Assembly: GCF_002109385.1 (NCBI RefSeq)
Contig: NZ_CP020814.1
Location: forward strand, 870,001 to 934,000
Origin: Halalkalibacter krulwichiae
GTDB lineage: Bacteria; Bacillota; Bacilli; Bacillales; Bacillaceae_D
Length of the DNA stretch: 64,000 nucleotides
Direction: 5' to 3'
The notes beneath the pieces were generated by a model that was not told where the DNA came from, did no database searches, and worked only from the letters and a program-made list of their open reading frames with translations. This document shows, piece by piece, positions 16,273 to 24,682 of this stretch; within the stretch, counting starts at the first letter, position 1, and the number at the start of each line of letters is the position of its first letter. The translations under genes and the position numbers were made by a program.

Positions 16273-17397
16273 TTATTTAGACTTTGCAGGCAAAGAGATC
16301 AGAAAAGTCGTTTCTTCTTCGTTTGAATCACAAGTCATAATTCCTTGGTGTTTTTCAATAATATTTTTACATACATATAATCCAATACCAGTTCCAAGGT
16401 CTTTCGTTGTAAAGAAGGGTTCGAAAATGGTTTCGCGAACTTCTAAAGGGATAGTAGGTCCGTTATTTGATATTTTAATAATGACCTCTTCGTGTGTATT
16501 TTGTTCAACGGAAATATTAATGATTCGGGGCTTCACTTTTTGTCTTAGGGCTTCTATGGAGTTCATCAATAAATTAACAAAGACTTGTTTGATTTCATCT
16601 TTATTGGCTTCGATTTCAATGTCCTCACTAATAGATAAGTTCGTTTGAACATCAACATCAACAAAACTAGGGTAAAGGAAGTTTAAGATGTCTTCAAGTA
16701 GCTCTCTTAACTTCATCTTTTTATTGCTGTCACCTAGAATATCCATTTTAGAGGTGTGTAGAAATTGTGTAATCCTAAATTTAAGCTGATCTAATTCGAG
16801 TTCCATAATATCTAAGTATTTTAAGTTTGGATATTCATTTCGTAATAATTTGTTAAAGCCAATAATAGAAGTTAACGGGTTGCGAAATTCATGAACGAAA
16901 CTTGAAGACATTTGCCCAAGGATAGCTAATTTATCTTTATGAACTTGGTTAATATGGAACTTCTTTTGTTGCAATTCTTCATTTTTTATATCTGTATACA
17001 TAGTGACGGCTTGATAACAAAAGTCATCAAATAAATTATTTATTTTAGTGATGGTTAGACTTAAATTTTCTAGGTCAATTCCTGATTTAAGAATAAATTT
17101 AATGATAATACTTCTTCCGACATTTACGTTGTAGACAAAACTTCCAATGTTAATGTTTGCTTCTACTCGCTCATTCGCAACCTTACCGGCTAACGTAATC
17201 ATATGTTCTTTAACGTCTTTACCTGTAATTGTTTGTTTAACAAGTTCAAACATTTTAAAGCCATTTTGGCTGACATTGTCTTTAAAAGGGTCTTCGGGAT
17301 CTAATAAAATTTGACTGGTCCACTCTTCAATGAAGCGAGATTCCTGTTGTTCAAGGTAATCATATAATTCGCTGTTTGATTGAATGGAAGGTTGCAT
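16273..17397 (-). CDS. Orphan cytosolic sensor histidine kinase
   Basis: A 374-residue protein without membrane segments. Residues 1-130 form a helical sensor region resembling the RsbR/globin-like N-domain, residues 155-225 the phosphoacceptor helix pair with SFVHEFRNPLTSIIGFN (H-box), and residues 270-374 the ATPase with NSIEAL (N-box), TIFEPFFTTK and GTGIGLYVCKNII (G-boxes). No response regulator gene adjoins. Phosphoacceptor motifs of this type are found in the Bacillus kinases that feed Spo0F, so a role in the sporulation phosphorelay is plausible. A Spo0A-box-like site lies 44 bases upstream. Confidence 0.8.
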   Translation of the reverse strand: MQPSIQSNSELYDYLEQQESRFIEEWTSQILLDPEDPFKDNVSQNGFKMFELVKQTITGKDVKEHMITLAGKVANERVEANINIGSFVYNVNVGRSIIIKFILKSGIDLENLSLTITKINNLFDDFCYQAVTMYTDIKNEELQQKKFHINQVHKDKLAILGQMSSSFVHEFRNPLTSIIGFNKLLRNEYPNLKYLDIMELELDQLKFRITQFLHTSKMDILGDSNKKMKLRELLEDILNFLYPSFVDVDVQTNLSISEDIEIEANKDEIKQVFVNLLMNSIEALRQKVKPRIINISVEQNTHEEVIIKISNNGPTIPLEVRETIFEPFFTTKDLGTGIGLYVCKNIIEKHQGIMTCDSNEEETTFLISLPAKSK

Positions 17398-17440
17398 GTC
17401 ATCACTACTTTCTACCTTAAATAATTATATTATATAGTTA

Positions 17441-17449
17441 TTTGACAAA
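17441..17449 (-). promoter_or_regulatory. Spo0A-box-like site upstream of the histidine kinase
   Basis: TTTGTCAAA on the minus strand fits the 0A-box consensus TTTGTCRAA and overlaps a -35-like TTGTCA in front of an AT-rich TATATAATATAAT segment. Control by Spo0A is inferred only from this match. Confidence 0.4.
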
Positions 17450-17514
17450 ATGAACTCTAATCCCTTTATTTCTGACAAGGAAGAATTTGAAAATTCTCTA
17501 ATAATGACTAAAGG

Positions 17515-17563
17515 TAAAGAAAGAGGGCGTCTCAAAAGGTCTGGTTTAACCTTTTGAGACGCC
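17515..17563 (-). terminator. Terminator of the short-chain dehydrogenase gene
   Basis: A 15-bp perfect stem GGGCGTCTCAAAAGG/CCTTTTGAGACGCCC (17563-17549 with 17538-17524) is followed on the minus strand by TCTTTCTTT. Confidence 0.8.
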
Positions 17564-17584
17564 CAAACTTTTGAAACATTTTCG

Positions 17585-18463
17585 TTACCCGTTGATGATG
17601 CTTCCGCCATTAACATGTAAGACTTGCCCTGTCACATAGGAAGAGTCATCAGAAGCTAAATAAACATAACTCGGAGCTAATTCACAAGGTTGACCTGGTC
17701 TCCCCATAGGGCTTGTTGTTCCGAAAGAGGCAACTTGATCGGCAGGAAAGGAAGATGGAATTAATGGAGTCCAGATCGGGCCAGGTGCCACAGCATTGAC
17801 TCTTATGCCTTTTGAAACAATGCTTTGAGATAGCGATCTCGTCAGGGCAATCATGGCACCTTTTGTTGAAGAATAGTCCATTAGTACAGGGTTCCCTTTA
17901 TAGGCAACAATGGAAGCCGTGTTGATTATCGTACTGCCCTTTTTAAGATGAGACATGGCAGCTTTTATTAAATAAAAACATGAAAATATATTTGTTTTGA
18001 AAGTACGTTCAAGTTGAGATGCGCTTATATCCTCAATGTTTTCTTGATAATATTGCACAGCTGCATTGTTGATCAGGCAATCCAATTTCCCGAACGTATC
18101 GATCGTTTGTTTGACGGCTTGTTGACAAAATGACTCGTCTCCAATATCGCCTGCAATCAGTAAACATTCACCTCCATACTTTTCAACTTCCTCTTTGGTT
18201 TGATTAGCATCTTCATGTTCGTTAAGATAGATAATTGCAAGCTTTGCTCCTTCTTTTGCAAAAGCAATGGCGACGGCTCTACCAATTCCACTATCTCCGC
18301 CGGTAATAAGAGCGATTTTTCCTTTTAGTTTATTACTCCCTTTATAATTTGCGTCATCGTAAATAGGGAGCGGCTCCATTTGACTTTCAATACCTGGTTG
18401 TTGATTTTGTGTTTGTGCGGGCTGCCCATTCGATTGAATAGATTCTGCTCTTTTATAATCCAA
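17585..18463 (-). CDS. Short-chain dehydrogenase, general stress protein 39-like
   Basis: A 292-residue NAD(P)-dependent SDR oxidoreductase of the GSP39/YhdF/YhxC group. The N-terminal extension QTQNQQPGIESQMEPLP is typical of this group. The cofactor motif is TGGDSGIGRA, followed by NNAAVQ, catalytic Tyr and Lys in YSSTKGA, and VNAVAPGPIWTPLIP. Residues before TTG 18463 are open but would place the start inside AAGGAGTG, so I take the TTG. Substrate is unknown. Relatives are sigma-B stress genes in B. subtilis; I see no clear sigma-B promoter here. Confidence 0.85.
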   Translation of the reverse strand: MDYKRAESIQSNGQPAQTQNQQPGIESQMEPLPIYDDANYKGSNKLKGKIALITGGDSGIGRAVAIAFAKEGAKLAIIYLNEHEDANQTKEEVEKYGGECLLIAGDIGDESFCQQAVKQTIDTFGKLDCLINNAAVQYYQENIEDISASQLERTFKTNIFSCFYLIKAAMSHLKKGSTIINTASIVAYKGNPVLMDYSSTKGAMIALTRSLSQSIVSKGIRVNAVAPGPIWTPLIPSSFPADQVASFGTTSPMGRPGQPCELAPSYVYLASDDSSYVTGQVLHVNGGSIING

Positions 18464-18534
18464 GTTGATCACTCCTTGTTTGTTCTCTGTAATAGGATTT
18501 CAAAAAGAAGTGGAATTAATCATTTTTACTAAAA

Positions 18535-18577
18535 GAGAAGGCTGCTTCAAAAGGAATATATACTTTTGAAGCAGCCT
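18535..18577 (-). terminator. Terminator of cstA
   Basis: A 15-bp stem AGGCTGCTTCAAAAG/CTTTTGAAGCAGCCT (18577-18563 with 18553-18539) is followed by TCTCTTTT on the minus strand. Confidence 0.8.
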
Positions 18578-18644
18578 CATAAGGTGAAAAAAGGATGCTG
18601 ATGTTTTTTATTTGGTAGGTTTTATTTAAGCTTCCTTTTATGAA

Positions 18645-20084
18645 TTAAGCAACATGGTCTACATTTTCATTTTCAATAAATCTTTGTTTGCTCTTTTTGA
18701 TTTTAACTACGTACCAAAGTGCAACAATGGTCGTAATGATAGCCCCGATTAGTAAAGAAAGGTTATAGGATAACGCTAATCCTTCTGGAGCGTAAAGAAA
18801 ATAAGTAGAAACAACTGCTGTCATAAAGAGAGCTGGAATTCCACAAATCCAATGGAACCTGCGCGCTTGTAGCAGATAAATAGCACCTGTCCAAAGCATA
18901 ACAGTGGCTACTAATTGATTAGTTCCACCAACATATCTCCAGAGGAAAGTGTAATCGATTGTTGCTAGGTAAAAGGCAGGAATCGTAACAGGGATAGTTG
19001 TTAGGAATATCCCTTTTAGTCCCCTTACCTTAAAGTATTTGTTAAATAGTTCTGTAACCATCATTCGAGAAGAACGTAATGCTGTGTCACCAGTCGTGAT
19101 CGGAAGAATAATTACACCAAGGATCGCTAGGATTCCTCCTAAAGTACCAAGTAAGGATACGGAAATTTCATTGACAACTCCTCCTGGTCCTCCTGTTGCT
19201 AATGCTTCTTGAAGACCACCTGTACCACCAAAGAATGTCATACCAGCAGCCGCCCAAATTAATGCAATAATTCCCTCTGCAATCATCGCGCCATAGAATA
19301 CTTTTCGACCATCAGATTCCTTTTTTATCGTACGAGCAAGAATTGGGCTTTGTGTGCTATGAAAACCAGAAATCGCTCCGCAAGATATGGTTACCATTAA
19401 CAATGGCCAAATAGGCAAATCACCAGGGTGTAAATTTTCGAGCGTTAGGTTAGGGATAGATTGGTCTGTAGCAACTAATGCAATAGCAATCGATACAGCC
19501 ATGAAAATCAAAATAGCTCCAAAAATTGGATAGATTCTACCGATGATACGATTAATCGGTAAAACAGCTGCAATTAAAAAGTAAATGAAAATACCAATGA
19601 GGGCAACTGTATAGGACAAAGGCGTAAGACTTGAAATTAATTGGGCAGGTCCTGCAGTAAAGGCAGCTGCTACAAGAACCATGAGAATGATTGTCACTAC
19701 ATTAATAAACATTTTCATTGCTTGTCCTAAATATCGTCCTACTAGGCTCGGAAACTGTGCGCCGTTGTGACGCAATGACATCATACCTGAAAAATAATCA
19801 TGAACAGCACCAGCAAAGATACACCCAAGAACAATCCAAATAAATGCGACAGGACCATAAAGTGCTCCAGCAACAGCACCAAAGATTGGGCCTAATCCTG
19901 CGATGTTTAATAATTGAATTAAACTTGCCTTCCACCAAGGCATCGGCGAATAGTCAATGCCGTCCTGATTTGTATAAGCGGGTGTTGTAGTTTGATCGTT
20001 AATAACAAATATACGTTCGACCACTTTAGAATAAATGAGATATCCTACAATGAGTAAACCAATTGAAAGAAAAAATGTTAACAT
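18645..20084 (-). CDS. cstA: Carbon starvation protein CstA family transporter
   Basis: A 479-residue membrane protein with about 13 helices. CstA signatures are IQLLNIAGLGPIFGAVAGA, GCIFAGAVHDYFSGMMSLRH and CGAISGFHSTQSPILARTI, with TGDTALRSSRM further on. CstA proteins import pyruvate or peptides when carbon is scarce. It is shorter than the roughly 600-700 residue E. coli type and matches the compact Bacillus form, which lacks the extended C-terminal part. It is a single-gene unit with its own terminator. Confidence 0.85.
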   Translation of the reverse strand: MLTFFLSIGLLIVGYLIYSKVVERIFVINDQTTTPAYTNQDGIDYSPMPWWKASLIQLLNIAGLGPIFGAVAGALYGPVAFIWIVLGCIFAGAVHDYFSGMMSLRHNGAQFPSLVGRYLGQAMKMFINVVTIILMVLVAAAFTAGPAQLISSLTPLSYTVALIGIFIYFLIAAVLPINRIIGRIYPIFGAILIFMAVSIAIALVATDQSIPNLTLENLHPGDLPIWPLLMVTISCGAISGFHSTQSPILARTIKKESDGRKVFYGAMIAEGIIALIWAAAGMTFFGGTGGLQEALATGGPGGVVNEISVSLLGTLGGILAILGVIILPITTGDTALRSSRMMVTELFNKYFKVRGLKGIFLTTIPVTIPAFYLATIDYTFLWRYVGGTNQLVATVMLWTGAIYLLQARRFHWICGIPALFMTAVVSTYFLYAPEGLALSYNLSLLIGAIITTIVALWYVVKIKKSKQRFIENENVDHVA

Positions 20085-20425
20085 AATAAAGCCTCCAACT
20101 ATTCAGAAAAATCTAATCATGAATAGTATTGTAACAATATCTTACAAATGAATCAATTTATTTTTCTGAAAAAACAACCAATTCTATTAATTTAACCGCT
20201 TCCAATTTATAGATCTCATAATAATAATGAAAATACCTATGTGTGAAAAACATTCTCCGATTGTCTCGCTAAAACTTTATTCTAATACAACTATTTACAT
20301 TCAAATCTATGGAAAAAAGAATTTAGAAGTCAAAATGGTAGGGGAAGTCAGAAATTATCTAGATAAAGTAAAAAAGACACCTCGATCTCTAGAGTGAAGA
20401 AGGTGTCTTGTGCAGATTGCCTCGT
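20085..20425. other. Intergenic region upstream of cstA
   Basis: This 341-base stretch has no gene. An inverted repeat TTGTAA-N7-TTACAA (20129-20147) lies 45-63 bases before the cstA start and could be an operator. The right-hand part carries the terminator of the DUF2935 gene. The rest is AT-rich with no recognised site. Confidence 0.4.
20368..20409 (-). terminator. Terminator of the DUF2935 gene
   Basis: AAGACACCT (20409-20401 on the minus strand) pairs with AGGTGTCTT (20382-20374), followed by a T-tract. Confidence 0.75.
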
Positions 20426-21232
20426 TTAATCTTTAGAACGAGGTTCTGTAGGATCGCAATCAGGTGTTTCTTGATGAGAAGATTGGGCGAGTTTCAGCAA
20501 ATAATAACACTCTTCTCGAGCCATATGATCGGCCATTAATGCATCTAGAGTACCAAGTAAGCGATTGTTCATTTCCATTTCTTCAAGTTCATCTAAGAAT
20601 GTCTTAAATAAGACAATCTCAATTTTTACATTCTCATTAAAGCGATCTAAGGCAGGGAAGAGATGGGCGTTTGAGCGCAGATAGCCGGTCATTTCTACTG
20701 CTTTAATATAGAACTGTTCAAAGCGTTTTGTGAAAGCCTCACTTTTTTCTTTTAGTTCTTTTTCAACTAAGTCAAGGTCATCTGTGATTCCGCCTGCATG
20801 TCCGGCAGCGTCCAAAAGCCATACTAAATGATGATGCAGGGGATGCGATAAAGGTGGAGATTGTTGTTTCAATAAGTATGATAAGACGCGGATATATTCT
20901 TCGACTTCATTTACCATATGATTTAAAAAAGTAGGAGACAGACCAATACTTATATCGCCCGTTAGATGTTCTCGAATGATCTCAAGTTTAAATAAACGGA
21001 TTTCTTTCGCTTGTGTATCCGCGACTTCAGTAAGTTTTATAAGATCTTCCATGGAAAGCTCTTGTCGACTCTCCTGTAAAAGAGAATCAAAAACTTCAAT
21101 GAATTGGACGGCTTTTTTTACAAACAATGTCTCAGTAGGAGAAAGTGTATCGCGGATAAATCTAGCGTGGTCACCAAGTACTTGTAGCCAAAAGCGGTGT
21201 TCGAATAATGCATTCTCATAATAGGAATTCAT
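20426..21232 (-). CDS. DUF2935 domain protein (hemerythrin-like helical bundle)
   Basis: A 268-residue all-helical soluble protein with two repeated bundles. The first starts ALFEHRFWLQVLGDHARFI and the second has VKIEIVLFKTFLDELEEM followed by LMADHMAREECYYLL. The recurring His-Glu pairs suggest metal-binding four-helix bundles, typical of DUF2935. Function is not established. The frame begins at a TTG (21244) that is part of TTGGGGGAC, so I start at the ATG 21232 behind that ribosome-binding site. It is monocistronic. Confidence 0.75.
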   Translation of the reverse strand: MNSYYENALFEHRFWLQVLGDHARFIRDTLSPTETLFVKKAVQFIEVFDSLLQESRQELSMEDLIKLTEVADTQAKEIRLFKLEIIREHLTGDISIGLSPTFLNHMVNEVEEYIRVLSYLLKQQSPPLSHPLHHHLVWLLDAAGHAGGITDDLDLVEKELKEKSEAFTKRFEQFYIKAVEMTGYLRSNAHLFPALDRFNENVKIEIVLFKTFLDELEEMEMNNRLLGTLDALMADHMAREECYYLLKLAQSSHQETPDCDPTEPRSKD

Positions 21233-21294
21233 GATGTCCCCCAATCAAGCATAGTCTTTCCAATTTATGATTCGATTTGGGCTATTATGAATGG

Positions 21295-21331
21295 AAAAAA
21301 ATAAAAAACGATGAGAGCTTGTCTCATCGTT
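21295..21331 (-). terminator. Terminator of hbs
   Basis: AACGATGAGA/TCTCATCGTT (21331-21322 with 21316-21307) is followed on the minus strand by TTTTTATTTTTTT. Confidence 0.85.
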
Positions 21332-21341
21332 CCGAAAAATA

Positions 21342-21617
21342 TTACTCGTTTACAGCATCTTTAAGTTGTTTACCTGGCTTGAATGCTGGATTTTTAGTAG
21401 CTGGAATCTCAATTTCTTGCCCAGTTTGAGGATTACGACCTTTACGAGCAGAACGCTCACGTACTTCGAAACTTCCAAATCCAACTAATTGAACTTTGCT
21501 ACCTTCAACTAGTGCAGATGTAATGCTGTCGAATACAGCGTCAACTGCTTTAGAAGCATCCTTTTTAGAAAGGTCTGCTTGCTCAGATACCGCATTAATT
21601 AAATCTGTTTTGTTCAT
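21342..21617 (-). CDS. hbs: DNA-binding protein HU
   Basis: A 91-residue nucleoid protein, starting [13 protein letters not shown], with the HU signature [21 protein letters not shown] and the DNA-intercalating arm ending [13 protein letters not shown]. It is a homodimer that bends and compacts DNA and is essential in B. subtilis. AAAGGGAG precedes the ATG. It is transcribed alone from a promoter with a perfect -35 about 120-150 bases upstream. Confidence 0.97.
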   Translation of the reverse strand: MNKTDLINAVSEQADLSKKDASKAVDAVFDSITSALVEGSKVQLVGFGSFEVRERSARKGRNPQTGQEIEIPATKNPAFKPGKQLKDAVNE

Positions 21618-21738
21618 GAAAAAAACTCCCTTTCATACCTTGTTTTGAAAAACACGTCATCTGTTAGACAAAGTGTTCGTTCTTCATTTTTGATACGTCT
21701 TGTCTTTTCGACAAGCTAAAAATAAAGCTGCCAACTTA

Positions 21739-21767
21739 ATTTAATAATGAAACCCCAGTGGTGTCAA
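21739..21767 (-). promoter_or_regulatory. Sigma-A promoter of hbs
   Basis: TTGACA (21767-21762) is followed after 17 bases by TTAAAT (21744-21739) on the minus strand. The transcript would carry a leader of about 110 bases. Confidence 0.5.
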
Positions 21768-21888
21768 GACTTTCCACGGAAAATAAACCTTGTAAACCCA
21801 TATTTTTCACTCTTTTTGACAATCTAACGTCAATTTTTGTAATCTTAATGCGAGAATTGTCACATTTATAACGAAGTATGTACGCTAG

Positions 21889-21937
21889 AGAAATAAAAAA
21901 GGTGAATCAATTGCATCAATTTCGCATTTCATTCACC
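21889..21937 (-). terminator. Terminator of pssA
   Basis: GGTGAAT (complement of 21937-21931) pairs with ATTCACC (complement of 21907-21901), with further inner pairing, followed on the minus strand by TTTTTTATTTC. Confidence 0.7.
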
Positions 21938-21946
21938 ATACCAATA

Positions 21947-22486
21947 TTACATTTTATTAACTTTGAATGAACTGATCATACAAATACCTAGAATTAGGGG
22001 AACAAACATGAAAAATGGAGCTGGTATAAATGGAACTAATAACATATGAAATGTTAAAATACACCCAGCAGCCGTAATTGGAAGCCCTATAAAAAATCCT
22101 GGATTTTCAGAGATGTTAAATCGAGCGAGTCGTATAGCGCCGCAAGCAATAAAGAAGATAGTGAGAAGCATTCCAGGTAAACCGAATAGAAAAAGAACTG
22201 CTTGATAAAGTAAAAAAGCTGGTGCAACTCCAAATGAAATAATATCGCTCAAAGAATCCAACTGTTTTCCGAATTCAGAAGTACTATTAAAGCGTCTAGC
22301 AGCTGCACCATCTAAGCGATCGGTTAGTGCAGCAATCGTAATAAAAAGGAGTCCTAATCGTAATTCATTTTGTAAGATAAACATAATTGCAAAAGCACCT
22401 AGGCCTAAGTTCAAGATTGTTAAAGCATTCGCGATTTGCCCTTTTACTTTTTTGAGGGTATGATCCAAATGATGCAATAGGAACAT
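21947..22486 (-). CDS. pssA: CDP-diacylglycerol-serine O-phosphatidyltransferase
   Basis: A 179-residue membrane enzyme making phosphatidylserine from CDP-diacylglycerol and serine. It has the CDP-alcohol phosphotransferase motif spread over DRLDGAAARRF, EFG and LDSLSD, and about five to six membrane helices. AAGGAGT sits 8 bases before the ATG at 22486; the upstream frame to 22504 is not used. In B. subtilis pssA and psd are in one operon, whereas here they are divergent with about 150 bases between them. Confidence 0.92.
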   Translation of the reverse strand: MFLLHHLDHTLKKVKGQIANALTILNLGLGAFAIMFILQNELRLGLLFITIAALTDRLDGAAARRFNSTSEFGKQLDSLSDIISFGVAPAFLLYQAVLFLFGLPGMLLTIFFIACGAIRLARFNISENPGFFIGLPITAAGCILTFHMLLVPFIPAPFFMFVPLILGICMISSFKVNKM

Positions 22487-22634
22487 GACATCGACTCCTT
22501 GCACGATTGTAAGTGGATATACAAATCGAATTTTTATCTTCTTAAATAAATATCATATCATACGTTTTCCGATACGACTAGAGGCTAGAGAGCTCTTCCT
22601 TCTAGAACGTGTCACGTAATTGGAGGAATATAAA

Positions 22635-23432
22635 TTGAAAAAAGCTTTATATAGATCCTGTATTGAATTAACGAATCACCGTCTATCTTCGTACCTTCTT
22701 AGAAGCTTCTCAAGATCAAGACTAAGCAAGCCTTTTATTAAACCTTTTGTTAAAACATTTCAATTAAATGAGTTAGAAATGGACAAATCAATAAAGCAAT
22801 ACAGCCACCTACATGAATTATTTATAAGAAATCTTAAAGAAGGAGCTAGACCGGTTGATTCAAGTTCAAGGGCTTTTGTTAGTCCTGTAGATGGTGTTGT
22901 TGCCCAATATGGCGTACTAGAGAATGAAACACTCTTCCATGTTAAAGGTCAAACTTATAACATAGAAGAAATGCTTGGATCAAAAGAAGCCAGTAAGCCA
23001 TATTTGAATGGTCGATACTTTATCTTATACTTAAGTCCGAGTCATTATCATCGAATTCATAGTCCAGTTGCTGGAAGCATTATAAGGCAATGGCAATTAG
23101 GTGGTAAATCATACCCAGTAAATGAATTAGGTCTCCGGTATGGCAAGAAGCCTTTGTCAAGAAATTATCGCCTTATTACTGAGCTTGAAGTGAGTCAACG
23201 CCAGTTGGCTCTAGTAAAAGTTGGAGCAATGAATGTCAATACAATTGAGGTGACTCATTCAGATAATGAACTTCAAAAAGGAGACGAAATCGGCTATTTC
23301 TCTTTTGGTTCAACGGTAGTCTTGCTTTGTGAACATGGTCTCATTCAAGACGTCTCAGTCCATGAAAATGCAGAGGTCAAAGTCGGTCAGAAAATTGCTG
23401 AACTCATGGAAGTCGAAGGTGAGAAGAAATGA
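22635..23432 (+). CDS. psd: Phosphatidylserine decarboxylase
   Basis: A 265-residue proenzyme converting phosphatidylserine to phosphatidylethanolamine. VSPVDGVVAQYG and LYLSPSHYHRIHSPVAG are conserved, and the self-cleavage site GST lies in YFSFGSTVVLL, where the Ser becomes the pyruvoyl group of the alpha chain. GGAGG is 8 bases before the TTG at 22635, which I use rather than the TTG at 22620 that contains it. Its stop overlaps the next gene by four bases, tying lipid synthesis and a regulator gene into one transcript. Confidence 0.93.
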   Translation: MKKALYRSCIELTNHRLSSYLLRSFSRSRLSKPFIKPFVKTFQLNELEMDKSIKQYSHLHELFIRNLKEGARPVDSSSRAFVSPVDGVVAQYGVLENETLFHVKGQTYNIEEMLGSKEASKPYLNGRYFILYLSPSHYHRIHSPVAGSIIRQWQLGGKSYPVNELGLRYGKKPLSRNYRLITELEVSQRQLALVKVGAMNVNTIEVTHSDNELQKGDEIGYFSFGSTVVLLCEHGLIQDVSVHENAEVKVGQKIAELMEVEGEKK

Positions 23433-24550
23433 GGTTGCTTAAACATGTTGCTCAAAGAATCGTGAATGAGGTTTCAAAGGTAATTGAAGAAGAAGTCATT
23501 GTCATAAATACAGAGGGAATTATTATTGCGAGTAATGATACAAGTCGAGTAGGCTTCTTTCACGAAGGTGGAAAAGAAGTCGTTAAACATAAAAAAAAGC
23601 TTATCATTACAGAAAATGAGCTAAAGAGGTTAAAAGGGGTTAAAATTGGCTTGAATTTGCCTATCCGGTTCCAAGATCATGTTATTGGTGTCATTGGTAT
23701 TACGGGTTCACAAGCTTCAACGGTTAGATACGGGGAATTAATCCAAAGGTTAACGGAATTAATTATTCAAGAGTCGTATGCAGCAGAGCGGCTTGATTCG
23801 AAGTTGAGAGGGTTTGAAACATATGTCTATGAATGGCTCCATACAGAAACATTTTCAGATGAGTTCAAAGAGCAGGGGGAAATTCTTGGCATTCATATGA
23901 ATGAGGGGCGTTATTGTGTCTTGATTCAACTAGAAAAAGACGAGGATGTCTTCCCAGCCTCTGGGATAGAGCATGATGTGTTAGAAAGAATACGTAGCTT
24001 TTTACCGAATGAAAGCAGCGATGTTGTTGTTAGGTGGGGCAACGATCGATTTGTATTGCTCCTCTCATCTATACTTCATAATGAAAAGGAAATTCATCAT
24101 CTCCTACTAAGACTCTCATCACAATTGGAACAAGCATATTCTACAACTGTTAAAGCTGGGATAAGTTTAAAGCACGATCATCCTAGCACACTGCACCTTG
24201 CTTATAGAGAGGCATCACAAGCTCTTAATGTAAAAAATTCCAAACTAAAGATTATATTTTATGATTCTTTAACTTTAGAAATTGCACTTGGAGAAATTAG
24301 TTTAGAAACTCGAGCAAAAATTGTTAAAGAAGTATTAGGTAGGCTAATGGAAGAGCCCGAATTACTAGAAACACTTCAATCTTACTTTCATCATCAGTTA
24401 TCAGTCAAAGAAGCAGCGGCATCATTGCATATTCATATAAATACTCTACATTATCGATTGAAACGTATTCAAGAACTGACAGGAATGCAACTTAAAGAAA
24501 CGAAAGAATTAGTAACTATGTTTATCGCATTATGGTATCTTCAAGAATAA
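23429..24550 (+). CDS. CdaR/PucR-type transcriptional regulator
   Basis: A 373-residue regulator. The N-terminal diacid-recognition domain (about residues 3-130, starting LLKHVAQRIVNEVSKVIEEEV and containing LPIRFQDHVIGVIGITG) is followed by a GGDEF-like remnant linker and a C-terminal PucR helix-turn-helix (KEAAASLHIHINTLHYRLKRIQ). CdaR proteins sense sugar diacids or glycerate. Here the next transcription unit encodes glycolate oxidase subunits, so regulation of glcDF is the simplest guess. The start overlaps psd by four bases, and a terminator separates it from glcD. Confidence 0.85.
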   Translation: MRLLKHVAQRIVNEVSKVIEEEVIVINTEGIIIASNDTSRVGFFHEGGKEVVKHKKKLIITENELKRLKGVKIGLNLPIRFQDHVIGVIGITGSQASTVRYGELIQRLTELIIQESYAAERLDSKLRGFETYVYEWLHTETFSDEFKEQGEILGIHMNEGRYCVLIQLEKDEDVFPASGIEHDVLERIRSFLPNESSDVVVRWGNDRFVLLLSSILHNEKEIHHLLLRLSSQLEQAYSTTVKAGISLKHDHPSTLHLAYREASQALNVKNSKLKIIFYDSLTLEIALGEISLETRAKIVKEVLGRLMEEPELLETLQSYFHHQLSVKEAAASLHIHINTLHYRLKRIQELTGMQLKETKELVTMFIALWYLQE

Positions 24551-24576
24551 ATTAGATAAAAGCATAAAAAAACAGA

Positions 24577-24633
24577 ACGGAAACGTATTTATTTTGTGTA
24601 TTTATACATAGAATAAGCCGTTTCTTTTTTTTA
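24577..24633 (+). terminator. Terminator after the CdaR-type regulator
   Basis: A long imperfect hairpin (CGGAAACG... to ...CCGTTTC with an inner TTTTGTGTA/TACATAGAA stem around TTTA) ends in a run of eight T. Confidence 0.8.
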
Positions 24634-24682
24634 TACTTAGATAAGTGAATAAAGCGCACTTTATATTAATTCAAGCGGGAGA

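Noticed and set aside
12478..20409. Recurring AAGACACCT/AGGTGTCTT-type inverted repeats (near 10791, 12478, 12855, 20374) as a possible dispersed repeat family
   Set aside because: Each sits at the end of a leader or gene with a T-tract on the right strand, so they are ordinary terminators with similar stems.
21700..21716. Spo0A-like CTTGTCGAA upstream of hbs
   Set aside because: It has one mismatch to the 0A-box consensus in an AT-rich leader, and hbs is not expected to be under Spo0A.
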